DNA of 64,000 nucleotides from an uncultured Carboxylicivirga sp. (lineage in GTDB: Bacteria > Bacteroidota > Bacteroidia > Bacteroidales > Marinilabiliaceae): the NCBI RefSeq assembly GCF_963668385.1, contig NZ_OY764327.1, forward strand, positions 6,146,724 through 6,210,723. The letters run 5' to 3'. The position numbers were made by a program, and so were the translations under genes. The notes beneath the pieces were generated by a model. That model saw only the letters and a program-made list of their open reading frames with translations. It was not told where the DNA came from and did not search any database. Shown here piece after piece: positions 9,701 to 18,875 of this stretch; position 1 is the stretch's first letter, and every line of letters begins with the position of its first letter.

Positions 9701-12700
9701 ATCAGAAAGAGTTAATGTAAATACGGCATTATTTTCCTCATTTACCAACACCTCATCTACTGTTACTGCTGTAATATCATCATCCTCAATTGTTACCAAA
9801 GAAACTTTTGATGCATCTACTAAACTATTAGTACTTGAGTATTTTATTTGGAAAGTTTCATCACCTTCTAGAATTGTATCATCAATTCCTCGTATTGTAA
9901 ATGTTTTTTCTTCAGCTGGTAAACCTGAGAAATTAAGGACACCTGGAGTGTCTTCGAAATCGACACCAGTCAGAGCAGTTCCATCCTCAAATAAATAGTT
10001 AATATCAAAGCCTCCTTGTATAGCTTTATCAGAAATTACTGTAACAGTCGTAATTCCATCTTCCTGTAAACTCACATCATCTACCGAAATGCTAACAATT
10101 CCATCATTGTCTGTAATGTTTGCCTGAGCCTTTGTATCAACATCTACTAAAGAATGCGCACTTGATAAGTTTATATTAAAGGCTTCTTCTGCCTCAACCA
10201 CCTCATCATTATTAATATCAATTGTGATAGTTTGTTTTTCACCAGCTAGCAAAGCATTAAAGTTTATGACCCCAATCTGAGATATATAATCAGATCCAGC
10301 ATTGGCTGATAAATCAGATGTATTAAAATTAATCTCAGCACCTCCTTCAACTGCTTTATCAATAATTAATTCAAAAACTGCATTCTCTTCTTCATTAACT
10401 GAGATATCGGTAACAGAAACTGTAGCTCTACCATTTGAATCAAGTATTGTACCGATTGCGGTATCATCATCTCCAACACTTGGTTTTGACGAGCTTAATT
10501 CAACCCTAAATGTTTCATTACCTTCTACTAACTCATCGCTTAATAATGATACTTTAAAGGTTTGCATTTCACCAGCTGTACCAACAAAATTCAAAACTCC
10601 TCCTGATAAATCAGAATAGTCTAGTGTTGATAAAGCGCCAATTGATATCAGAGAATACGAAACGTCAACTCCACCAGCAACATCCTGAGTCAACGTCACA
10701 GTAAATGTCACCTCTTCTCCTTCATTTGCAGTAGCATCTGCTACTAGTAAGTTTGCCGTATCATCATCAATAATTGTAATTGTTGATTCAGCTGATGCAT
10801 CAACAAGAGAAGAGGAAGTACTATAGGAAACGCTAAATACTTCACTGCCTTCAACCATAGAATCGTTATATGCATCAATTACAATAGTTTGAGAATTGGT
10901 ACCCGATAAGGTAACTACACCACCTGCAGCATCATAATCGTCACCACCAGTAGCACTTACATCATTCATATTATAAGTAACGTCTACATCTCCTTGAACT
11001 TCTTTATCCAAATGGATTGAAAGATTTGATGAACCGCCTTCATTTACAGTAATATTCTCAACAATTAATGTTGCTTGGCCATCGTTGTCAAGCATAGTGA
11101 CTTGTCCTGTTCCTGAAGTGGTAATTAATGCATTAGATGAAGAAATTAATACATTGAAAGTCTCAGTTTCTTCCACAACAGAATCATCGGTAGTTATAAC
11201 TGTTACCACATGAGATTCTCCACTATTGCCTACAAAGGAAACTGTATTAATATTACTATTATAATCGGTACCACTCTTTGCTGTTCCATTAATTGTTGAA
11301 TAAGTAATATTACACCCACCTTGAACAGGTTTATCCAATGTTAATGTTAACAAGGCATCCTCCCCTTCTGTTATACTTATATTACTAATTGAAACGTTGG
11401 CAGTTCCATCATTATCTGTAATGGTAGCTAAGGCTGAATTTTGAGCATTAACAAGAGAATGAGATGATGTAAGATTTATTCTTAATTTCTCACTTACTTC
11501 AACAATATTATCATCAACAGTTTGTACAGCAATAAGTTGCTGTTCTCCTTCTATACCAGAAAACACAACGGTACCTGAATTATTAGAATAGTCTTCATTT
11601 TCGGTTGCTGTTAATCCATTTAAGGAGTAAGTAATTTCACAGCCTCCAACTATTTCTTTATCCAATTGCAGAGTAAATACAATATTCTCACCTTCATCAA
11701 CAGTAACATCACTTACTGATACAGAAGCCTTATCGTTATCAAGTATTGTTCCTGTTGCTGTTACTGATGCATCAACCAAAGTACTAGCTGAAGACAATAC
11801 AACTGTAAATGATTCATCTCCTTCAACAATATTATCATCGACAGCATTAATATTAAATGTTTTTGTTTGTCCAGCCGTTCCATCAAAACTAACACTTGTC
11901 CCGACTCCATTATAGTCAACCGATTCTATTGCAGTACCATTAGTAAAAGAATAGTTAACAATAAACCCACCCTGTACTGCTTTATCAGTACTTACTGTAT
12001 AAGTACCAACTCCGTCTTCATTAAAACTAATATTCTCAATACTTAGCTTTGCAACTCCATCATTATCTTTTATAGTTACCTTAGCACTAGGATCCGTGTC
12101 AACCAAATTATGAGCTGTTGAAAGATGAACAGAAAAGTTTTCATCAGATTCAACAACCATATCATCATTAATAGTAATTGTAACTACCTGCGTTTCTCCA
12201 GCATTACCTAAAAACACAACATTACCAGTACTTGTTGCAAAATCACTTGGTACAATAGCCGAACCAGCACCAGTACTATAATTGACAATTACTCCACCTT
12301 GCACAGATTTGTCGAGAGTTAAAGTAATTGAAGCATCTTGATTTTCATTTATAACGATATCGTCAGCACTCACAAGAGCCCTTCCATCATTATCCGTAAT
12401 AGTTGCAATTGCCTCATTATCTAATGTCACCAACGAGTTAGTAGTTGTAAGTACTAAACGAAATGACTCATTTGCCTCTACAATGACATCATCAACAATA
12501 GGAATAATTATAGTACCGACTTCGTTTGCTGTGCCAACAAAATTAATTTGGCCAGATAAGTTATTATAATCGTTTACAGCAGTAGCACTGATGGGCTCTA
12601 AGGTATAATTTACAACAACGCCACCTTGTACAGCTGCCGAAAGATTGAGATTGAACTCCGCATTACTACCTTCAATAATAGTTACATCACTAACTGAAAT

Positions 12701-15700
12701 AGAAGCTGCATCATTATCATTAATAGTTCCGGTTGCTGTTGCAGAAGCATCTACTAAATCACTTGTTGTACTTAAACTTACACCAAAACTTTCTGAAGAT
12801 TCAACTAGATTATCATCAATAGCTGCAACACTAAAAGATATTGTTTGGTTAGCTGTACCATCAAAATTTAATGTTGATGTAGTTTCCTGAAAATCGATGC
12901 TACCAGTAGCAGTTATATCAGTAAATGAATAATCAACATCGAAACCACCTTGCACTGCCTTATCAACATTTACATTAAATGATCCTGAACCATTCTCATC
13001 AAATTCAATATTACCAATTGTTAAAACTGCGACTCCGTCATTATCAGTAATGGTAGCTTTGGCCTGAGCTACTGTATTAACCAATGTATTAGAACTACTA
13101 AAATTTACTAATAAATCTTCTGTTGCCTCAACTAAATTATCATCATTTACAACAATGGTTATTGTATGTGATTCGCCTTGTGTACCTGAAAACACAACAT
13201 TTGAAGAAGCTGAAACATAATCAGTACCAGCATTAGCTGATCCATTTTCTGTTGCATAATCAATAGAAAAACCATCTTGAACATTTTTATCCAAAGTTAG
13301 GTTAAATGATGCATTCTGATTTTCATCAATATTAATATTAGTAACTGTTACTTTTGCCGTTCCATCATTATCAGTAATAGTAACGGTTGCCTTATCATCA
13401 GCTCCAACCAATGGATTGCTGCTAGCAAGACTAACTTCAAAACTTTCATCCAATTCAACAATATTATCGTCATTTAAAGCCACTGAAAAAGTTTGTATCT
13501 CACCTGCTGTACCAGAAAATACAACACTACCACCTACATTATGATAATCTAACCCTCCTACTGCAGTTATATCATTAAAACTATAAGTTATGGTTGTTCC
13601 CCCAACAACTGCATTATTAAGCTTTAAAACAAACTCAGCATTATCACCTTCAGTTGCGACAACATCATCAATGGTTACATTCACAGCATCATCGTCGATT
13701 ATACTTGCCAAAGCAGTAGCCGAAGCATCAACCAAAGAATGCGATGTATTTAATTTTATCGTAAATTGCTCTGTTCCTTCTACAATTGCATCATCAATAC
13801 CAGCTACAGTAAACTCTTTATATTCACCGGCAAATCCTGAAAAGGATAATAAAGAACTAGCGTTCGAAAAATCAGTTCCGGCAACAGCCGATCCATTCAC
13901 AAAAGAATAATTAACAGAAAATCCATCCTGAACGGCTTTATCAACTGTAACTCTAAATGTACCTGATTCATTTTCACCAAACGAAACATTAGCAATACTC
14001 AAAGTGGCTGTTCCATCATTATCTATTATTGTTCCAGTAGCTTCATCCGACGCATCAATTGAAGTATTTACTGTTGAAAGTTGTATATTGAAATTTTCTG
14101 AATTTTCAACAATGGCATCATCTGTTATAGGAACACCTATTATTTGCTTTTGTCCATTAACTCCCGAAAAAGTTATTGTTCCTGTCGAAGTATTAAAATC
14201 AGCCCCACCTATTGCAGTACCATTTGATAATGAGTAAGAAACATCAAAAGAAGATGCAACAGTTCCAACTAAAGTAATTTCAAAATCAATATTTCCATCG
14301 TTCTCATTAGCAACAGCATTTTCTATCGATAATGTTGCATTATCGTTATCATTAATAGAACCTATTCCAAAACCTGAAACAGAACCTGAACTAGGAGAAC
14401 TTAAATCGACTCTGAATGTTTCAGTTCCTTCAACAATATTATCGCCAACTACCGGAATTGAAATCGTTGTTGATTTTTCTCCCGAATTAATTGTAGCACT
14501 ACCAGTATTAACGGTATAGTCCAGAGGATATGTTGCGGAAATATCACTAACACTAAAACTTACCGACAAATCAGAAGCTACTATCTCTGAAGACGAAATA
14601 GTGAATATCATATTAGAAGTACCTGCATCTCCTTCTGTTATTGACTGGTTTGATATTGTAAGTACAACATCCGAATCACTATTACTTACATTGATGGTTA
14701 TTACAACATCAGTAAATGAGCCATTTATATCTGTTGCTCGTACTACCAAAGTGTACTGCTGAGTAGTTTCATAATCAATACTAGAAGCATTATTAACAGT
14801 TAATAATCCTGTTGTGGTATTAATTGTGAATACAGCACCTGTATTACCCGAAAAAATACTGTAACTAATAGCCTCACCATCTACATCAACGTCACTTCCA
14901 GTCAGTTTATCATTCAGATTAATTATAGATGAACCATTGATTGCATCCTCACTAACACTTACTGTAGCATCGCTTATTGAAGGAGAATCATCAACAGCTG
15001 ATACTGTTAAACTCATTTGACTTGATGATGACCATAAAGCTCCATCACTAGCTGACCAACTGAAAGATGTTACTCCATTCCAATTAGTTGAAGGTACAAA
15101 AGTTACTGATCCAATACTTCCAGATGGAATTACTTGTCCTGCAGAAATAGCAACACCCCCTAATTGTAATTCGCCAGAGCTTGCATTTGGTATAGCATCA
15201 ATTCGTATTTGACTTAATACATCTCCATCAACGTCAGTAAATAAGTCTGTAAAATCAGAAAGACCAAAAACAAAAGAATTATCTTCCTGTAACGATTTTG
15301 AATCTGTACTTATAATTGGAGCATCATTTTGTGCCGTTACATTAACTGTTACATCAGCTGATACACATGCATTTGGTGATTGATTATCGCAAACCTCAAA
15401 AGTAAAACTATCCGTTCCATTGTAGTTTTCATTTGGTGTATAAGTAAACGAACCATTAGAATTGATTGTAACCACACCATATTGAGGATCTCCACCAGTT
15501 TTTAATGAAGCTGCCATCACACCTCCATCATCATCAGTAGCTCCATCGAGTACATTCCCATGATATGGAGTATCTTCGTTTGTGGTTATTGAAAAAGAGG
15601 ATACTATTGGAACTTGGTTTACATTAATATTTGCATCATTAACTAATTCAACAGTACAATTACCATTATCACCTTCTATTCTAAAATTATTTAAACCGCT

Positions 15701-18562
15701 AACTAAATCACTACTTCCAATAGTTAATATCAAGTTGTCGCCCGTTGTTGAATTTGATCCTGAGGCAACAGCATTATTATCACTATCGTAAACGGTATAA
15801 ATAACATCTTGCTCAGCACTTATAATAGTAATATTTGCATCGCTACCCGAAATAACATCCTCCGTACTTACTCCCACATTAATATCAAGCATTTGAATCA
15901 CTGAAACAGAAAATGGTGCAGAAGTATTTGCACACCCTTCTTTTTCAACGAACAAAGTGTAATCATTACCGGCATCAGCAAGAGTCAGATTATCTTTTGT
16001 AAATACTTTTTGATTTCCAATTTCGGTACCAGCTCTTCTCCACGAATAAGTAGTTGCCACAGTTTCGTCGGCACTTAACTTAATTGTTTCGCCTACACAA
16101 AGATCTACATCACCTGTAAATGAAACAGCCGGGGCTATTGAAACCATAAAATCCTTAGTGGTTACACAACTTCCTTTAGCCACTGTTAATGAATACAATC
16201 CAGCATCAGAAAGATTAACGGAATTTATACTTAACTGCTGCGTTGTACTTAGAGTTGTTCCATCTTTCTGCCAAATATAGGAAGCTCCAACCTCTTCTGC
16301 TGTTAATAATAAATCGCCTCCAACACAAACCGACATATCGCCATTAATAACAACAGAAGGCCCAACATGAAGTGCAAATTCTTCAATGGTTTGCGTATAA
16401 CCGTCATCCACTAAAACATATATAATGGCAAAACCAGATTCATCATCCACAGGAGTTACATTCACGTAACGAGTTGAACCGGATCCTGTAACTTCAATTT
16501 TATTGTTTTCAACAAAATTAGGATCGTGCGAATAGGCAATTACTGTTAATTCGTCTGCTGGCGTTTCGGCATCACCAACATAAACAGGGTAATCGATTAA
16601 TCCATCGTTAGTACATATTGTCTGATCAGAAATAGGCGTTATAGTTGGGGCTGTATTACTAACCAAATACACATAATTAGATTGTAACGAATAATTATCC
16701 TGATTAGAAGCTTTATATTCACAAGGAACAGTCCCACCGAATCCAGCTACTGGTGTATAAGTCATATTATTAATATCACTCGCATTTATTTCCTGGTTAA
16801 CCGACACCAAAACACCATTCAAACGCAGTTCTCCTTGATCGGGCAAGGCAACAATCTGAATTTTTATCAAAGGCAAATCATTAGGATCGTAGTACTTTTC
16901 GGTAAAATCATCTAACGAAAAAGACAAAACCTCATCAATATCACCTACCTTATGAACATCACCAATTACAGGAGCTTCTCCATTAACACATTTGGTTTCA
17001 CTGGTAATAACATCAAAATTAATTGATGACATACCTAAATCAATAGCATTAAACCACGAATTTAAGGTAGTTCCATCACCATTGTACGCATTATTATTAT
17101 AAGTCCAAACACGAGGAACATGATTATTAATAACCAACTGGCTCTGGGTAGTCTCTGCCATTGTTCCTGATCCTTGATCGCCCCAATACTGCACCTGACT
17201 ATCATCCCAATATAAAGTAGGACCTAATTTATTAAATGGTCGGACCGAGTATGTCGATATTCCACTCAAACTTTCCACATCATATAACGGGAAGTGCGCA
17301 GGCCCTCTGCCTAAAAAAGTTCCCGAGGCAGTATAACTACCGTCAGAAACTATATTTCCATTATCATCTTTAAAATCCCAAAGAACATAATTCTCTCCGG
17401 CTATTATTGGCAGTTCTAACACTCTGTCATTTCCATTGGTTGAATATCCTCCACCATCTAAATCAAGCATAATCGTAGCAAAACCATCAATATTTGCCAC
17501 TATTTTAAACATAGTAACACTTTTATAAGGACAGCTTACATTGTTTTTCTCAAGTATAATTGTTGACGAAGGAATAGCTAATGTTTGTGGTTCTCGGTCA
17601 TAATCATAATCATAAAGTAAATCATCATCAAACCAAACCTGAACAGCTGGTGGTGGAAGTGCTGTATTTTGCCAAACCCCTCTATCCGGATCATTCAAAA
17701 ATATTTTATACTCAGAAATATTTGAAGTGTTTGTTAAATCGCCATCCTGACTTTGAGCTTTTTCAATTACATTATCGTTTACATCTAATGAAACACCATA
17801 CGAATTTGCAACAAAGTTAAATGAGTAAGGCTTCATTTCATATTGAACTTTATTAACAAACTCATCAGCCGTAAAAACATAAAAATCAGTTTTTACTGGA
17901 TAATCATAATAACTTGTAGTGGTAAAAGCCCAACCTTTTGACCACAAACGACCTGCTGAAACATTAGGATTTCCGGGATTTGTTATAACATTATTAGATG
18001 CATCGGTAACCGTAACATCAAAAAATTCAATACCAAACCTACGAGTATATCGCCAATTATTATTTCGTCCATAATCATACCGCCATGTTTCAAATTCAAT
18101 ATAGTGGTTACCACTAGTCGTTGCAGTATAAGTAAGAGCATCATACCCCCCCGAAATAGGAGTATTGTTCAACAACACTCCATTTGGCCCTTTTACAGCC
18201 GCATTGTATGAAGATATATACCCATTGCCAGATTGAGGAAAAACTCTTTCAGGAAAAACTACATTTCCATTTTCATCTTTTATCCTTAAACTGGTTCTTG
18301 AAGGATAACCAGATGAATAATTTGCCATTTTCATACCAAAATGCATGGTCTCACCTGCATTTAAGTATATATAGAGTCTTTCTTTATCAGAAGCTGAATA
18401 AGTAGCAAAATATTTATTGTAATCCCTATATATCTCAAGCCACAAACGGTCACTTGAGTTAGGCATAAATTGCTTGGTTCCTTCTTGCGCTCTTACTTGT
18501 AAAGCACAAATAAATAATACAAAGGCAAGAATTCGTTGTAGAATCAGTCGATTTATTTTCAT
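6791..18562 (-). CDS. Giant T9SS surface adhesin with 19 Calx-beta repeats
   Basis: A 3923-residue secreted protein. Order: signal peptide (1-25, ending RAQ); unrecognised N-terminal region (about 26-650); two Ig-like domains (about 740-880, each with paired Cys, e.g. VCVGGDLLLTAEE); cadherin-like/VCBS domains (about 990-1290); 19 tandem Calx-beta repeats of about 108 residues (about 1296-3358), each ending near a DNDG-type loop; one divergent related unit (3359-3475); three cadherin-like domains (about 3478-3765, e.g. EDEAIEIDVLANDTG); aspartate-rich TSP3-like calcium loops (DGDGQPNYLDLDSDDDGKT); and a type B sorting domain (FSPNEDGINDTYVI, IFNRWGNEVY, last ~90 residues). Calx-beta and TSP3 motifs imply calcium-stiffened rods. 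Probable role: adhesion or gliding at the cell surface. The ligand cannot be read from sequence. The PorP/SprF gene follows directly. Confidence 0.92.
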   Translation of the reverse strand: MKINRLILQRILAFVLFICALQVRAQEGTKQFMPNSSDRLWLEIYRDYNKYFATYSASDKERLYIYLNAGETMHFGMKMANYSSGYPSRTSLRIKDENGNVVFPERVFPQSGNGYISSYNAAVKGPNGVLLNNTPISGGYDALTYTATTSGNHYIEFETWRYDYGRNNNWRYTRRFGIEFFDVTVTDASNNVITNPGNPNVSAGRLWSKGWAFTTTSYYDYPVKTDFYVFTADEFVNKVQYEMKPYSFNFVANSYGVSLDVNDNVIEKAQSQDGDLTNTSNISEYKIFLNDPDRGVWQNTALPPPAVQVWFDDDLLYDYDYDREPQTLAIPSSTIILEKNNVSCPYKSVTMFKIVANIDGFATIMLDLDGGGYSTNGNDRVLELPIIAGENYVLWDFKDDNGNIVSDGSYTASGTFLGRGPAHFPLYDVESLSGISTYSVRPFNKLGPTLYWDDSQVQYWGDQGSGTMAETTQSQLVINNHVPRVWTYNNNAYNGDGTTLNSWFNAIDLGMSSINFDVITSETKCVNGEAPVIGDVHKVGDIDEVLSFSLDDFTEKYYDPNDLPLIKIQIVALPDQGELRLNGVLVSVNQEINASDINNMTYTPVAGFGGTVPCEYKASNQDNYSLQSNYVYLVSNTAPTITPISDQTICTNDGLIDYPVYVGDAETPADELTVIAYSHDPNFVENNKIEVTGSGSTRYVNVTPVDDESGFAIIYVLVDDGYTQTIEEFALHVGPSVVINGDMSVCVGGDLLLTAEEVGASYIWQKDGTTLSTTQQLSINSVNLSDAGLYSLTVAKGSCVTTKDFMVSIAPAVSFTGDVDLCVGETIKLSADETVATTYSWRRAGTEIGNQKVFTKDNLTLADAGNDYTLFVEKEGCANTSAPFSVSVIQMLDINVGVSTEDVISGSDANITIISAEQDVIYTVYDSDNNAVASGSNSTTGDNLILTIGSSDLVSGLNNFRIEGDNGNCTVELVNDANINVNQVPIVSSFSITTNEDTPYHGNVLDGATDDDGGVMAASLKTGGDPQYGVVTINSNGSFTYTPNENYNGTDSFTFEVCDNQSPNACVSADVTVNVTAQNDAPIISTDSKSLQEDNSFVFGLSDFTDLFTDVDGDVLSQIRIDAIPNASSGELQLGGVAISAGQVIPSGSIGSVTFVPSTNWNGVTSFSWSASDGALWSSSSQMSLTVSAVDDSPSISDATVSVSEDAINGSSIINLNDKLTGSDVDVDGEAISYSIFSGNTGAVFTINTTTGLLTVNNASSIDYETTQQYTLVVRATDINGSFTDVVITINVSNSDSDVVLTISNQSITEGDAGTSNMIFTISSSEIVASDLSVSFSVSDISATYPLDYTVNTGSATINSGEKSTTISIPVVGDNIVEGTETFRVDLSSPSSGSVSGFGIGSINDNDNATLSIENAVANENDGNIDFEITLVGTVASSFDVSYSLSNGTAIGGADFNTSTGTITFSGVNGQKQIIGVPITDDAIVENSENFNIQLSTVNTSIDASDEATGTIIDNDGTATLSIANVSFGENESGTFRVTVDKAVQDGFSVNYSFVNGSAVAGTDFSNASSLLSFSGFAGEYKEFTVAGIDDAIVEGTEQFTIKLNTSHSLVDASATALASIIDDDAVNVTIDDVVATEGDNAEFVLKLNNAVVGGTTITYSFNDITAVGGLDYHNVGGSVVFSGTAGEIQTFSVALNDDNIVELDESFEVSLASSNPLVGADDKATVTITDNDGTAKVTVTNINIDENQNASFNLTLDKNVQDGFSIDYATENGSANAGTDYVSASSNVVFSGTQGESHTITIVVNDDNLVEATEDLLVNFSSSNTLVNTVAQAKATITDNDGVAVLTIGNIEFDENGSGSFNVNVDKAVQGGFDVDYSFTDITATGSIDFQETTSTLNFDGTANQTISFSVAAIDDNLVESSESFGVSLSTTSDLVDASATATGTINDNDAASISVSDVTIIEGSNAEFNLNLSAAVQGGVVVNYTLEPISATAVNDYNNLSGQINFVGTANEVGTIIIPIVDDVIVEANESFRLVLTTTNSLVTLDNEAIATITDNDGRALVSADDIVINENQDASITLTLDKSVQGGVIVNYSTGAGSAIVPSDFATSTGNVVFLGNAGETQVVTITINDDMVVESDENFSVHLSTAHNLVDTDPSAKVTIKDNDGVAKLSIENISFNEDGVGTYTVSTDKAVQGGFIVNYSFTNGTAIESVDYNGVGTSVSFDGTAGQTKTFNINAVDDNIVEGDESFTVVLSSASTLVDASVTATGTILDNDKASVSVSDVTVDEGENIVFTLQLDKEIVGGCEITYSLNGLTATENEDYSNNSGTVVFSGIEGEQQLIAVQTVDDNIVEVSEKLRINLTSSHSLVNAQNSALATITDNDGTANVSISNISITEGEDALLTLTLDKPVQGGCNITYSTINGTAKSGTDYNSNINTVSFVGNSGESHVVTVITTDDSVVEETETFNVLISSSNALITTSGTGQVTMLDNDGQATLIVENITVNEGGSSNLSIHLDKEVQGDVDVTYNMNDVSATGGDDYDAAGGVVTLSGTNSQTIVIDAYNDSMVEGSEVFSVSYSTSSSLVDASAESTITIIDDDTANLLVADATANEGEEVTFTVTLTQDVAGGVDVSYSLISIGALSTLDYSDLSGGVLNFVGTAGEMQTFKVSLLSDELVEGNETFRVELSSSKPSVGDDDTAIGTILDSNGRATVSVTDISVNEEENAVFELIIDKAVEGGAEINFNTSDLSANAGSDYISQIGVINFNALLAGEKQTITIDINNDEVVEAEEAFNINLSSAHSLVDVDTKAQANITDNDGIVSISVDDVSLQEDGITTVTVISDKAIQGGFDINYLFEDGTALTGVDFEDTPGVLNFSGLPAEEKTFTIRGIDDTILEGDETFQIKYSSTNSLVDASKVSLVTIEDDDITAVTVDEVLVNEENNAVFTLTLSDEVVGGCDINYSLLAGTAISDQDYVNQLGTVHFEGDALEQQTIEITVLDDEIVESNEMFSLILSSDNNAIIPVEETQATIVDNDGLATVSISNISVIEGDIAELTLISDKAVQGGFNVNIHTSDISANAGTDYIPIVETINFVGEANESHTVLITTYDDSVVEQQESLTVEVTTNNTLVETVTPSVVNINDNDGVATLIVEDATLTEGESTDIAIKLDKEVQGGVTINYVSVVGTADETDFNVINESIILTGLESHSITIQANTDDLVEGAESFTVEYSSNSTQLVTDGVSTVNITDEDSSNLLISDVSVTEGASATFTVTLSREVVGGFTVDYSLLSIDATPGVDYTDKTGTLTFNGTAGESYSLTVETLDDSRVEETETLQINLVASNNAVDASAKATLSINDNDVAGWLLTESDQSTLTSENGSVDSFTLVLEAQPSSNVIVDITGLDNTEGSLSTSHLIFTPDNWNEAQTVSVTGIDDDELDGIISYTLTLTVNSELSDPDFKGLNAVVIVNNEDNDVFNPVPVLSDDQVSLLEDEAIEIDVLANDTGLDDTPLTLTIVAQPDYADVTVNSNNTLSFVPQANYYGEVLFDYQVCDSGNDCTTASVKVTITPVNDAPEVNGVFSLDVKQGSTASGVNLLSTASDVDGDELTLSTQPSIEPSHGSLIINSDGSWSFTADEDYAGTDYFEFTICDNGTPQACVNKGVNINITAKETIPNNAPVAVDDEYIVGRNEVLTDLNVLENDSDDDGDNLIIAIQPIINVINGQLQINTDGTFNYTPDVDFTGEDTFSYQVCDDAEDSKCAFATVTITVIVKDTDADTIADDIEGTDDVDGDGQPNYLDLDSDDDGKTDKEEGLGDCDEDGIYDFLDADQCYDELLLSKGFSPNEDGINDTYVIPWLNQYDEVSLLIFNRWGNEVYSNDIYDNSWGGKANVGMTIGDDLPVGTYYYIITIKETGKKLTGYIYLNR
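8485..14680 (-). repeat. Tandem Calx-beta repeat array (19 copies, ~325 bp each) with three-copy super-period
   Basis: Nineteen coding repeats of about 325 bp follow one another without spacers. They fall into three alternating classes. Class A contains the DKAVQGGF-type strand and ends with LVDAS then DDD or DND. Class B has the YSL/SLxxxTA strand pair. Class C has an ESH/ETQ strand and ends in DNDG. Classes recur every third repeat (repeats 3, 6, 9, 12, 15, 18 are A), giving a unit of about 976 bp. Copies are clearly diverged. Confidence 0.85.
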
Positions 18563-18875
18563 AAGATCAAATAGGTCTATTTTGTATCTCTAGCATTAAA
18601 AGCCTTTACGCCCATAACGTTAATTTGTTACTTTCACACTTTTTTATTGGATAAAACCTGATTTTAAGTAGTTTAATTAATGGAAAACAATGATGAATAA
18701 ATTAAGTAGAAGTAAACACCTTTATCTAATAAGCAGGATGACTAAAAAAAGAACTCACTCTTATAATACATATACATACCGATCAACATATATATTACAA
18801 TAACTAATTATATATTACAGGCATAATATTTAAATAACTAATCAAATTCTTACTATTTTTGCAAAAATTTCTTTT
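18563..18875. other. Divergent intergenic region between adhesin gene and mnmE
   Basis: 313 bp, strongly AT-rich, holding the promoters of two divergent genes. Apart from a possible mnmE -7 element near its right end I see no gene, RNA or repeat. Confidence 0.6.
18854..18861 (+). promoter_or_regulatory. Possible Bacteroidota -7 promoter element for mnmE
   Basis: TATTTTTG fits the Bacteroidota -7 consensus TAnnTTTG. It is only 14 bp before the start codon, which would leave a leader of about 8 nt, so the match may be chance. No clear -33 TTTG is present at the expected distance. Confidence 0.3.

Noticed and set aside
8485-14680. CRISPR-like regular repeats
   Set aside because: The ~325-bp period is a coding protein repeat in one open frame, not short identical repeats with unique spacers.
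7054-18405. Many forward-strand open frames inside the giant adhesin gene (e.g. 7054-7263, 10302-10619, 13590-13910)
   Set aside because: Low-complexity shadows of the repeat-rich reverse-strand gene; no start context, no family resemblance.
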